A stretch of 17,577 nt of DNA, taken from positions 1 to 17,577 of the forward strand of contig CAYVFB010000075.1 in the NCBI GenBank assembly GCA_964450305.1, in the 5' to 3' direction. This DNA is from JAAYJG01 sp964450305. GTDB taxonomy: Bacteria; Bacillota; Clostridia; DSM-8532. Positions 7,724-14,741 of the stretch are shown piece by piece; position 1 is the first letter of the stretch, and the number at the start of each line of letters is the position of its first letter. The notes under the pieces are model-generated. The model was not told where the DNA came from and did no database searches. It saw only the letters and a program-made list of their open reading frames with translations. A program made the translations under genes and the position numbers.

Positions 7724-8077
7724 ATGAAAAGGGTACTAATTGTCGATGATGCCGCATTTATGCGCGCAACAATTAAAAATATGTTGCAGAGAAACGGTTT
7801 TGAGGTGATTGGAGAGGCTGAAAATGGCGCCATTGGCGTTAAGAAATATCAGGAATTAAAACCCGATATCGTCACAATGGACATAACCATGCCTGTTATG
7901 ATGGGATTGGAGGCAGTGAAAATAATTACCGGCTTGGATCCCAGCGCGAAGGTTGTCATGATTTCCGCAATGGGGCAGGAAGCCCTGGTAAGGGAAGCTA
8001 TTGTGAATGGCGCAAAAACCTTTATTGTTAAACCGTTTACAGAAGAACACATCGTGCAGACTCTGAAAAAAATATAG
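7724..8077 (+). CDS. cheY: Chemotaxis response regulator CheY
   Basis: A stand-alone 117-residue receiver starting MKRVLIVDDAAFMRATIKNM, the classical CheY opening in Firmicutes and Thermotoga. Acidic pocket Asp8/Asp9, phospho-acceptor Asp53 (IVTMDITMP), Ser81 (VVMISAMGQ) and Lys103 (FIVKPF) are all present, and the length is that of the family. Phosphorylated by CheA, CheY-P acts on the flagellar motor switch. AAGGGGTG at 7711-7718 gives a good ribosome binding site. cheA follows 19 nt later. KPF here, against KPW in the two upstream receivers, separates it from them and ties it to CheA. A non-flagellar target is possible, because no flagellar gene is in the window. Confidence 0.95.
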   Translation: MKRVLIVDDAAFMRATIKNMLQRNGFEVIGEAENGAIGVKKYQELKPDIVTMDITMPVMMGLEAVKIITGLDPSAKVVMISAMGQEALVREAIVNGAKTFIVKPFTEEHIVQTLKKI

Positions 8078-8096
8078 AGAAGGGGGGATAAACGCG

Positions 8097-10064
8097 ATGT
8101 CCGAACAGTATACCAACGAACCTCTACTGGATATGTTCATTTTTGAAACTACGCAATTGCTTGAACAGCTTGAAGCATGCATATTGGATACTGAGAAAAC
8201 CGGGAACTATTCTCAGGATGCCATTAATGAGATATTTCGTATTATGCATACCATAAAGGGTTCCTCCGCCATCATGAGATATGATAATATCGCGGCTCTT
8301 GCTCATTCCATGGAAGATCTGTTTTACTATCTGCGGGAAGAAAAGCGAAGTGATGCTCACTCCTCGACCCTTTCAGATCTCGTGCTTGCGGATGTCGATT
8401 TCATTAAAGCTCAAATTAGCAGAATTAAGGCCGGAAGTAAAACTGATGAGGATGCTTCAAAGCTGATAAACAACAACCAGGCTTTTCTTCAGAAGCTTAA
8501 GGAGCCGGAAGCAATTTCATCCAATACTGTTGCCGAGCACAAGGATGTGAACTCCTTCAAGGCAATTATTTCCTTCCAGGATGGCTGTGAGATGGAAAAC
8601 GTCCGGGCTTACGCCATCATCCATAATCTTGAAAAGGTTGCGGCAGAAATCCGGCATATTCCCGAAGATATTATGGATTCGCAATCAGTACCCATCATTC
8701 GGCGCGACGGTTTTACTGTTTTTTTTAAAACTAATTATTCATATGTTGATATTCACCAACTGCTGATGCAGACAATATTCCTGAAGGAGTTGGATCTGGA
8801 GCAGCTCAGTCAGGAAGAGACTGCACAGGCTGCGGTGAGATCTGAGGACAAACCTCAGGTTTATCAGGAAACGCCTGGAATTCAAACTCTTTCGATGCAG
8901 CAGAGCATTATCAGTGTAACTGTATCCAAACTGGATAAGCTGATGGACCTTATCGGAGAATTTGTGATCGCGGAGGCCATGGTCATTCATAATACCGACT
9001 TGAAAGGCCTTGTAATGGATAATTTCCAAAAAGCTTCAAGGCAGCTTCATAAGATCACCATCGAACTGCAGGACGTGGTCATGTCTATCCGCATGGTTCC
9101 TTTGTCTGCATCCTTCCAAAAAATGAACAGAATTGTACGAGACATGTGTAAAAAACTGAGCAAAGAAGTACAGCTCAAAATCATTGGTGAGGAAACAGAG
9201 GTGGACAAAAATGTGATCGATCATATCTCGGACCCATTGATGCATCTGGTGCGAAATGCTCTCGACCACGGGATCGAGACGCCGGCAGACAGAGCTGCTA
9301 AAGGAAAGCCCGAATATGGAACCATTACTCTGGAGGCTAAGAACTCGGGCAGTGATGTGCTCATCATTGTAAGAGACGATGGAAAAGGGCTGGATCGGAG
9401 CAAACTCCTGCAAAAGGCAAGAAAGCAAGGCTTGCTGATAAAACCGGAGGAAGAAATGTCGGAAAAGGAGATTTATAATCTGATATTTTACCCCGGCTTT
9501 TCGACAAAGGAAGGGGTTACCGAGTTTTCGGGACGCGGTGTCGGAATGGATGCTGTAACCAAAAATATCGAGACAATCGGTGGATTCGTATCTGTGGATA
9601 GCAATCCGGGAGAAGGTACTGTCTTTACATTGAAAATACCGCTGACATTGGCGATCATCGATGGAATGAACATTCGTGTCGGTTCTTCTTATTATACCAT
9701 ACCCACCATATCTATCAGGGAATCCTTCAGGCCGGCGGAAGGCAGTGTTTTCAAAGATCCGGACAACAATGAGATGATCATGGTCCGGGGCCGGTGCTAT
9801 CCAATCCTGAGATTACATGAGTTGTTTAAATTAGATACAGGTATTAAAAACCTGTATGATGGAATTCTTATCATGTCCGAGCAGGATGAAAAGACGGTTT
9901 GTCTGTTTGCTGACGAACTGATCGGGCAGCAGCAGGTAGTTGTAAAGGTTTTACCCGAATACATCAGGGGTTTTCTCAAAACAAAGCGGTTTTCAGGATG
10001 TACGCTTTTGGGAGATGGAAGTATCAGCCTGATTTTAGATATATCTGGTTTAATCAGCATGTAA
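8097..10064 (+). CDS. cheA: Chemotaxis histidine kinase CheA
   Basis: A 655-residue CheA with the full P1-P5 order. P1/Hpt has phospho-accepting His51 in IMHTIKGSS. A linker leads to a divergent P2-like regulator-binding domain (about 152-235; FKAIISFQDGCEMENVRAYAII). P3 is the dimerisation hairpin (about 270-338; VSKLDKLMDLIGEFVIAEAM). P4 is the kinase domain with N-box HLVRNALDHGIETP (383-396), G1 VRDDGKGLD (425-433) and G2 GRGVGMDAV (479-487). P5 is the CheW-like domain from about 518. It autophosphorylates under control of the MCP-CheW array and passes phosphate to CheY. The ribosome binding site is AGAAGGGGGG, 10 nt before ATG 8097. It sits between cheY and cheW, with no cheB or cheR beside it. 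Confidence 0.97.
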   Translation: MSEQYTNEPLLDMFIFETTQLLEQLEACILDTEKTGNYSQDAINEIFRIMHTIKGSSAIMRYDNIAALAHSMEDLFYYLREEKRSDAHSSTLSDLVLADVDFIKAQISRIKAGSKTDEDASKLINNNQAFLQKLKEPEAISSNTVAEHKDVNSFKAIISFQDGCEMENVRAYAIIHNLEKVAAEIRHIPEDIMDSQSVPIIRRDGFTVFFKTNYSYVDIHQLLMQTIFLKELDLEQLSQEETAQAAVRSEDKPQVYQETPGIQTLSMQQSIISVTVSKLDKLMDLIGEFVIAEAMVIHNTDLKGLVMDNFQKASRQLHKITIELQDVVMSIRMVPLSASFQKMNRIVRDMCKKLSKEVQLKIIGEETEVDKNVIDHISDPLMHLVRNALDHGIETPADRAAKGKPEYGTITLEAKNSGSDVLIIVRDDGKGLDRSKLLQKARKQGLLIKPEEEMSEKEIYNLIFYPGFSTKEGVTEFSGRGVGMDAVTKNIETIGGFVSVDSNPGEGTVFTLKIPLTLAIIDGMNIRVGSSYYTIPTISIRESFRPAEGSVFKDPDNNEMIMVRGRCYPILRLHELFKLDTGIKNLYDGILIMSEQDEKTVCLFADELIGQQQVVVKVLPEYIRGFLKTKRFSGCTLLGDGSISLILDISGLISM

Positions 10065-10094
10065 GCACAGAAAGTGAAGGAAGGGGATGAAAAA

Positions 10095-10592
10095 ATGGAA
10101 GACATGACTAACAACATGGGAGTAATGGAAGAAGACACACAGAAGGATAGATACCTGACGTTTGTCATCGGCAGAGAAAGCTATGGTATTGAGGTCAGAT
10201 ATGTTACGGAGATTACAGGAATACAGTCCATAACAGAAGTACCCGAGCTGCCCGAGTACATTAACGGGATTATTAACCTCAGAGGGCAAATTATTCCGGT
10301 AATGGACGTACGGGTCCGTTTTAAGAAAGAGCGGAAGGAGTATACGGACAGAACCTGTATTATCATTGTGAACATTGACCATATGCAAATTGGGCTGATT
10401 GTTGACAGAGTCTCAGAGGTAATCACAATCCCGGAAGAGGATATTGTCGAACCGCCACAAGGAAATATAGGAGCCGGCTGCCGGTATATTAAGAAAATTG
10501 GAAAGGTCGGCAACGATGTCAATTTGCTTCTGGACTGCAAAAAGCTGCTGACAGAGGAGGGTTTGGAGGAGATCCATGAAGCATTGCAATAA
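10095..10592 (+). CDS. cheW: Chemotaxis coupling protein CheW
   Basis: A 165-residue adaptor that links chemoreceptors to CheA. The fold is recognised from RYLTFVIGRESYGIEVRYVTEI, ELPEYINGIINLRGQIIPVMDV with the conserved Asn-Gly/Leu-Arg-Gly receptor-binding loop (Arg63), and IGLIVDRVSEVITI. An in-frame GTG at 10074 would add seven residues, but GGAAGGGG (10079-10086) lies 8 nt before ATG 10095, which fixes the start. The acidic, Met-rich N-terminal extension of about 18 residues (MEDMTNNMGVMEEDTQ) is longer than in E. coli CheW but common in Clostridia. cheA ends 30 nt upstream. The gap to the MCP is 75 nt and shows neither an obvious terminator nor a convincing promoter. Confidence 0.96.
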   Translation: MEDMTNNMGVMEEDTQKDRYLTFVIGRESYGIEVRYVTEITGIQSITEVPELPEYINGIINLRGQIIPVMDVRVRFKKERKEYTDRTCIIIVNIDHMQIGLIVDRVSEVITIPEEDIVEPPQGNIGAGCRYIKKIGKVGNDVNLLLDCKKLLTEEGLEEIHEALQ

Positions 10593-10667
10593 GTTTCTTG
10601 ATTGAACCATGAATTTTTTACATGACTGAGTAAAGAGTATCCAATTTATTTGAAAGGGGAGTTTGTG

Positions 10668-12485
10668 ATGAAAATTAAAATTGCGTTAAAATTGATTCTT
10701 GGTTTTTTAGTCGTAGCCATTCTGGCTGGTGTGGTAGGAGAAGTTGGTATTCGTAATATTGAGGAAATTACTCAGCTCGACGTTGATATGTACACCTATT
10801 ACACTTCAATCATGACCGATATGGTTAATTTTACAGGTTATTTTGAGGCCATGCGTACAACATTGAGAACGGCATATATGGAACCCGATGCGGAAGCACG
10901 GAAAGCGATTATAGACAGCTTTAAAGGGATGGAAGATGCAATCAGGGTATACCTTACCCATTATAATGCATCCTTAAGACAAGACGATGAAATTGCTAAA
11001 TTCCAGGCAGCTACGGGTTTGCTGGACAAATATGTTACCGTCCGTAACGAAGTTGTTGCTCTGATCCTGGCCGAACAAATGGATGAAGCGAAAGAGCTTA
11101 TGGCAGGACGGGAGACTGAAGCAGCTCTGGCGGTTTCCGCAGCATTTAATGATATGGTTACCCTCAAAGACGAAATGGCAAAACAGGCTTCAGAATCAAA
11201 CATGGCTTCTTCAAAGCGGGTAACTGGAGCGATGTGGTTAATCATCATTTTAGCTATCGTGGCAGCTTTAGCATTAGGCCTGTTCATCTCACGTTCCATC
11301 AGCAAGCCGATTTCCAAAATTGTCCTGGCAGCGGACAAGCTGGCTGTTGGTGACATGGGTGTAGATGTGGCTGTGAAATCTAAGGATGAAATCGGCCAAC
11401 TGGCCAAGTCCTTTGAAAAATTGGTCACAAGCACCAAAGTGCAGGCTATGGCTGTAGAAAGCTTAGCAGATGCAGATTTAACCGTAGAAATAACACCAAG
11501 ATCAGAACAGGATCTGATGGGGAAAAAGCTGTTACAGCTGGTTAATAGTATGAATGGAATCATGACCAATATTGTTAATGCCTCCGATCAGGTAGCAGGA
11601 GGAGCCAGACAGATTTCTGATTCCAGCATGGCTCTTTCCCAGGGCGCAACTGAACAAGCCAGTTCCGTTGAGGAACTGACAGCCTCTATGGAGGAAATTG
11701 CTTCCCAGACAAGGCTCAATGCTGAGAATGCAGGGCAAGCCGATCAGTTGACCAAGGTTGCCAAGTTAAATGCCATTAAGGGGAATGCCCAGATGAAGGA
11801 AATGCTCAAGGCCATGCATGAGATCAATGAATCTTCGGCCAATATATCAAAGATCATTAAGGTAATTGATGACATTGCGTTTCAGACCAATATGCTTGCA
11901 TTGAATGCCGCAGTTGAAGCAGCCAGAGCTGGTCAGCATGGAAAGGGCTTTGCAGTTGTTGCGGAGGAAGTGAAGAATCTTGCCGCCCGTTCAGCAAAGG
12001 CAGCAAAGGAAACCACAGAAATGATTGAAGGCTCCATCAAAAAAGTACAGGATGGTACCGCTATTGCAAATGAGACTGCCGATGAGCTTAACAATATCGT
12101 CAATGAAATTCAAAAAGTGGCAGACTTTGTGAATAGTATTTCAATCGCTTCAAACGAACAATCCTCCGGTATCTCGCAGATCAATCAGGGTATTATGCAG
12201 ATATCTCAAGTTGTGCAAACCAACTCGGCAACATCAGAAGAAAGTGCGGCCGCAAGCGAAGAGCTTTCAAGTCAGGCAGCCTTCATGCGGGAATTGGTTG
12301 ACAAATTCAAGCTTCAGAAAAGCGCTGGCAAACTGCAGGAAATGAGTCCGGAAGTATTAAAAATGCTTGAGGGTATGGCAAATAAGGATAAAAGAAATGT
12401 AAGAGAAACGGAAGAAATGAGATATCTGCCTGAGAAAGCAAAACCAAATTATCAACTGAACAGTACGGACTTTGGCAAGTACTGA
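10668..12485 (+). CDS. Methyl-accepting chemotaxis protein, 4-helix-bundle sensor, tandem HAMP
   Basis: A 605-residue transmembrane chemoreceptor. TM1 is about residues 5-24. An all-helical extracytoplasmic domain of about 25-187 fits a four-helix-bundle sensor. TM2 is about 188-208 (MWLIIILAIVAALALGLFIS). A HAMP domain follows (SISKPISKIVLAADKLAVGD; DEIGQLAKSF). A second HAMP-like unit at about 260-300 contains ADADLTVEITPRSEQD. The signalling hairpin tip is IDDIAFQTNMLALNAAVEAA, residues 400-419. Helices with EE pairs (VEELTASMEEI; SATSEESAAASEEL) look like methylation sites although no cheR is nearby. The last residues, STDFGKY, form an aromatic tail. ATG 10668 follows AAAGGGGAG by 6 nt; in-frame TTG 10650 is rejected for that reason. 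The ligand is not predictable. It is probably the dedicated receptor of the adjacent CheA/CheW. Confidence 0.95.
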   Translation: MKIKIALKLILGFLVVAILAGVVGEVGIRNIEEITQLDVDMYTYYTSIMTDMVNFTGYFEAMRTTLRTAYMEPDAEARKAIIDSFKGMEDAIRVYLTHYNASLRQDDEIAKFQAATGLLDKYVTVRNEVVALILAEQMDEAKELMAGRETEAALAVSAAFNDMVTLKDEMAKQASESNMASSKRVTGAMWLIIILAIVAALALGLFISRSISKPISKIVLAADKLAVGDMGVDVAVKSKDEIGQLAKSFEKLVTSTKVQAMAVESLADADLTVEITPRSEQDLMGKKLLQLVNSMNGIMTNIVNASDQVAGGARQISDSSMALSQGATEQASSVEELTASMEEIASQTRLNAENAGQADQLTKVAKLNAIKGNAQMKEMLKAMHEINESSANISKIIKVIDDIAFQTNMLALNAAVEAARAGQHGKGFAVVAEEVKNLAARSAKAAKETTEMIEGSIKKVQDGTAIANETADELNNIVNEIQKVADFVNSISIASNEQSSGISQINQGIMQISQVVQTNSATSEESAAASEELSSQAAFMRELVDKFKLQKSAGKLQEMSPEVLKMLEGMANKDKRNVRETEEMRYLPEKAKPNYQLNSTDFGKY

Positions 12486-12549
12486 TGATGAACGCCAAAA
12501 AGCTTCCATACGAATTCCGCCAGCTGGCTGAATTTATTATATATCTGCA

Positions 12550-12592
12550 GGGACAGGGGAACATGAGCAGGGGGGATATGTTCCCCTGTCCC
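12550..12592. repeat. 15-bp perfect palindrome (REP-like GGGACAGGGG hairpin)
   Basis: GGGACAGGGGAACAT (12550-12564) and ATGTTCCCCTGTCCC (12578-12592) are exact reverse complements around a 13-nt loop. This type of GGGACA...TGTCCC hairpin recurs twice near 17406-17482. Similar GGGACAGG/CCTGTCCC palindromes are widespread as dispersed intergenic elements in Firmicutes, in some cases near REP-associated (Y1) transposases; that is recollection, not a search. It lies 65 nt past the MCP stop and could also act as a transcription barrier. Confidence 0.85.
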
Positions 12593-12686
12593 ATTTATCC
12601 AATTACCTCATTACTTCTTTTCGCTTCCAATGGAAAAAGCCTTACTGCAAATAGCCATAAGGCTATCATATAAATCCGGCAGCGAC
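12587..12686. repeat. Direct repeat copy A: palindrome edge + rRNA-type terminator + 5S-end match
   Basis: This ~100-bp stretch matches 17477-17577 in the same orientation at roughly 80-85% by eye. Shared blocks include TGTCCC, TATCCAATTA, TTCTTTT, CTTCC, ATGGAAAAA, GCCTTA, CCATAAGGCT and the fully identical end from TCATATAAATCCGG to CAGCGAC. Read on the minus strand it starts with GGTCGCTGCCGGA, resembling the 3' end of bacterial 5S rRNA, and runs into a stem-loop followed by T's. Beyond position 12687 the sequence no longer looks like 5S rRNA, so this copy would be only a remnant. Confidence 0.85.
12634..12664 (-). terminator. Rho-independent terminator, minus strand (degenerate copy)
   Basis: On the minus strand AGCCTTA (12664-12658) pairs with TAAGGCT (12644-12638) around a 13-nt loop and is followed by a run of T's (12638-12634). 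The 7-bp stem is a decayed version of the 12-bp stem in the second copy at 17524-17557. It lies about 70 nt past the AraC stop on the same strand and can terminate that gene today. Confidence 0.6.
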
Positions 12687-12697
12687 CTTCTGGATGT

Positions 12698-12731
12698 TAT
12701 ACTCCGTCCCTTTGAAAATAAGGACGGTATA
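12698..12731 (-). other. Inverted repeat at the 3' end of the AraC gene
   Basis: TATA-CT-CCGTCC (12698-12709) faces GGACGGTATA (12722-12731) with a 12-nt loop and a 2-nt bulge. It starts just after the AraC stop on the minus strand. No T-run follows, so it is at best part of the 3' untranslated structure ahead of the terminator at 12634-12664. Confidence 0.4.
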
Positions 12732-12733
12732 GC

Positions 12734-13699
12734 TTATATCGATATCCGGCTTTGCATATTTTGAGACCGGAATCTACTGGGTGATATACCGGCTTGCTTA
12801 TTAAATGTTCGTGAAAAGTTGGAATAATCATTAAAACCCGATAAAACGCAGGCATCATAAGGGCTGCAACCTTCGCACAGGTATTTTTTCGCAAGGGTTA
12901 CTCTTTTTCGAATAATATACTGCTGTAATGATATCCCGGTAATATTCTTAAAGCATCTGCTGATGTATGTTCCGTTATGATGGAAGGAGTTGGATAAAAT
13001 ATCCAGCGTGATATTTTCAGTAATATGTTGCTCAATATAGGCTATTGTATTGGAAACCAAAGACGGCATGATGTTAATGATCCCGATGTGATTTTTTTTA
13101 TTGAAAATACGGTTTGCCATGATGAGAATTTGCTTTATATACGTATCTGCAAGAATATCACTTCCATATTCACCGGATTCCAATTCCTGACTAAGGCGCT
13201 GAGCACTGAGGGTGTATTCAATGATTTGTTGCTCACTCAGTTTCAATATATTGCTTTTATTTCCCGGCAGATCTATAAAACAGGCCGATAGATCTGTTTT
13301 TTTAGTAGAAAGTTTATCCATATAGGAATCTTTAATATTAATTACAATTCTTTCATATGTATTACCCTTAACAATGTCACGCCTATGGAAATCATAAGGC
13401 TTTATGAGGACGAGATCTCCGCGCTCCAAATGTATCCCCATCTGTTCAATGTAATAATTTATATCTCCATCCAGCAACAGGAACAGTTCATATCCGTCAT
13501 GGTTGTGGAAGAAGTTTCCTTTATATGATATTGTCAGATGGTTGCATAGGATGTTTTCATTCAGTGCATCCATGGTTTTTACAATATTTATTGAGATCTC
13601 TCCTTTCGTAGAATTTTCAAAAAAGTCGTATCTCGCAAAGAAATAGTCAAACAACACTATTGGTGTCTTGCTATCTACATAATATACTAAAACCATCAT
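12734..13699 (-). CDS. AraC-family transcriptional regulator (cupin + double HTH)
   Basis: A 321-codon ORF. The N-terminal part holds a cupin-like sugar-sensing domain (FFHNHDGYELFLLLDGDINYY at residues 63-83; LERGDLVLIKPYDFHR). Residues about 215-312 are the AraC DNA-binding domain with two helix-turn-helix units (NITLDILSNSFHHNGTYISRCFK; SPYDACVLSGFNDYSNFSRTF) and the closing KQAGISPSRFR. It is transcribed away from the sugar transporter operon across a 97-bp gap and is most likely its activator. The start is uncertain. ATG 13699 and 13696 have only AGAGAA upstream. A good AAAGGAG site sits inside the ORF at codons 31-33, but no normal start follows it at the right distance; the next ATG is 13573 (residue 43), where many relatives would begin. 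No membrane segment is seen, so it is a classical soluble AraC type. Confidence 0.9.
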   Translation of the reverse strand: MMVLVYYVDSKTPIVLFDYFFARYDFFENSTKGEISINIVKTMDALNENILCNHLTISYKGNFFHNHDGYELFLLLDGDINYYIEQMGIHLERGDLVLIKPYDFHRRDIVKGNTYERIVINIKDSYMDKLSTKKTDLSACFIDLPGNKSNILKLSEQQIIEYTLSAQRLSQELESGEYGSDILADTYIKQILIMANRIFNKKNHIGIINIMPSLVSNTIAYIEQHITENITLDILSNSFHHNGTYISRCFKNITGISLQQYIIRKRVTLAKKYLCEGCSPYDACVLSGFNDYSNFSRTFNKQAGISPSRFRSQNMQSRISI

Positions 13700-13731
13700 A
13701 TTCTCTATATCTGGTTAATGAAATTTATTTA

Positions 13732-13760
13732 TTGCATCCACTTCAACAATGAAATATCAA
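13732..13760 (+). promoter_or_regulatory. Weak candidate promoter of the sugar operon
   Basis: TTGCAT (13732-13737), 17 nt, then TATCAA (13755-13760) lie 37 nt before the first permease start in the AraC/transporter divergent gap. Both hexamers are poor (3/6 and 4/6), which would suit a promoter needing the AraC activator, though a chance match is possible. No clear catabolite-repression (cre) site was found in the gap. Confidence 0.3.
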
Positions 13761-13796
13761 CATTAGCAAAGCAGAAAACGAATAGAGAGGTAGTAT

Positions 13797-14729
13797 ATGG
13801 ATAGAGTAACGAAAAAAGGTTATGTTCCGCATACACTTAAAAAGATATGGAGTTGCAGGACGCTCTATTTGATGCTTCTTCCGGTCATTCTCTATTATAT
13901 TGTTTTCAAATACATTCCCATGTATGGCGTTACCATAGCCTTTAAAAACTACAATATATTCAAGGGTGTATTTGCCAGTCCCTGGTGTGGATTCGACATT
14001 TTTCAAAAGATATTTGCCAGCGACAACTTTTGGAAGTCCATTAAAAATACTTTGGTCTTAAACCTTGCAACACTGGTTGCATATTTTCCATTAACCATTA
14101 TTGTTTCTCTTATGTTGAACGAAGTAAGCCACACAAGATATAAAAAAACAGCACAATCCCTCCTGTACCTTCCTCACTTTATCTCATGGGTCGTTGTCGT
14201 GGGCATCGCAACAAATATGTTCTCACAGCAGGGAGGAACCATTAACCAAATGCTGCAATCCATGGGGTTTGAAGCAATTCCGTTTCTCAGTGACAATGGA
14301 TGGTGGATATTTACTTACGTAATATGTAACGTATGGAAAGAGATAGGGTGGGGTACGATTATTTATCTGGCTGCATTATCGGGAGTGGATGAAACCTTAT
14401 ATGAAGCTGCCTATTTGGACGGAGCCACAAAATTTCAAAGGTTAATTTACATAACGATACCATCCATAAAGTCGGTGATGGTTGTCATGCTCATCCTTCA
14501 ACTGTCCAGAATGATGACCATTGGTCTGGATGCTCCGTTGCTGCTGGGAAATGACAAAGTCATGTCGGTTTCACAAGTTATCAGTACCTATGTTTACCGG
14601 CTTGGCATTGAAAACGCAAAATACAGCGAAGCAACTGCAATTGGCCTGTTTCAGTCAGTTGTCAATATTATTATTTTGTTTGCCGCAAATAAATTCGCCA
14701 AGGCAATTGGCGAAGAAGGAATCATATAA
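13797..14729 (+). CDS. Carbohydrate ABC transporter permease, LplB type
   Basis: A 310-residue inner-membrane subunit of a CUT1-family oligosaccharide importer. The opening LMLLPVILYYIVFKYIPMYGVTIAFKNYN (about 25-53) is the hallmark of the LplB group. About six hydrophobic segments follow. The cytoplasmic EAA loop that docks the ATPase is clear at residues 203-222 (YEAAYLDGATKFQRLIYITI). The ribosome binding site is AGAGAGG, 6 nt before ATG 13797. The gene is first in an operon with the YtcP-like permease and the lipoprotein, and no ATPase gene is included. Such importers usually share a common MsmX-type ATPase encoded elsewhere. Substrates in this family are plant-polysaccharide oligosaccharides, but which one cannot be told here. 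Confidence 0.94.
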   Translation: MDRVTKKGYVPHTLKKIWSCRTLYLMLLPVILYYIVFKYIPMYGVTIAFKNYNIFKGVFASPWCGFDIFQKIFASDNFWKSIKNTLVLNLATLVAYFPLTIIVSLMLNEVSHTRYKKTAQSLLYLPHFISWVVVVGIATNMFSQQGGTINQMLQSMGFEAIPFLSDNGWWIFTYVICNVWKEIGWGTIIYLAALSGVDETLYEAAYLDGATKFQRLIYITIPSIKSVMVVMLILQLSRMMTIGLDAPLLLGNDKVMSVSQVISTYVYRLGIENAKYSEATAIGLFQSVVNIIILFAANKFAKAIGEEGII

Positions 14730-14741
14730 GGGGGTATGGAA

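Larger units (their letters stand above)
12485..12673 (+). pseudogene. Possible start of a truncated gene coupled to the MCP
   Basis: An ATG at 12485 overlaps the MCP stop (TGATG), and the first ~22 codons read MMNAKKLPYEFRQLAEFIIY, a helix-like, protein-like peptide. From about 12550 the frame runs through the palindrome and the terminator repeat and becomes low-quality (CPIYPITSLLLFASN), ending at 12673. One reading is that a real downstream gene was cut off when the repeat arrived; another is a chance ORF. No good ribosome binding site is present apart from coupling. No family is recognised. Confidence 0.2.

Noticed and set aside
9036..9428. 130-codon minus-strand open frame inside cheA
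   Set aside because: cheA motifs are intact across this span and the antisense frame has no recognisable features.
10593..10667. Terminator or strong promoter between cheW and the MCP
   Set aside because: No hairpin with a T-run is present; TTGATT and TACATG have a poor spacer and match, so readthrough from cheW is the simpler view.
10961..11569. 202-codon open frame on the minus strand inside the MCP gene
   Set aside because: It is a shadow of the MCP: Ser/Thr/Ala-rich with no domain signature and no ribosome binding site, in the region of strongest MCP coding signal.
12550..12686. CRISPR array or integron attachment site
   Set aside because: There are no regularly spaced repeat-spacer units, only one palindrome and one terminator; the second copy is nearly 5 kb away.
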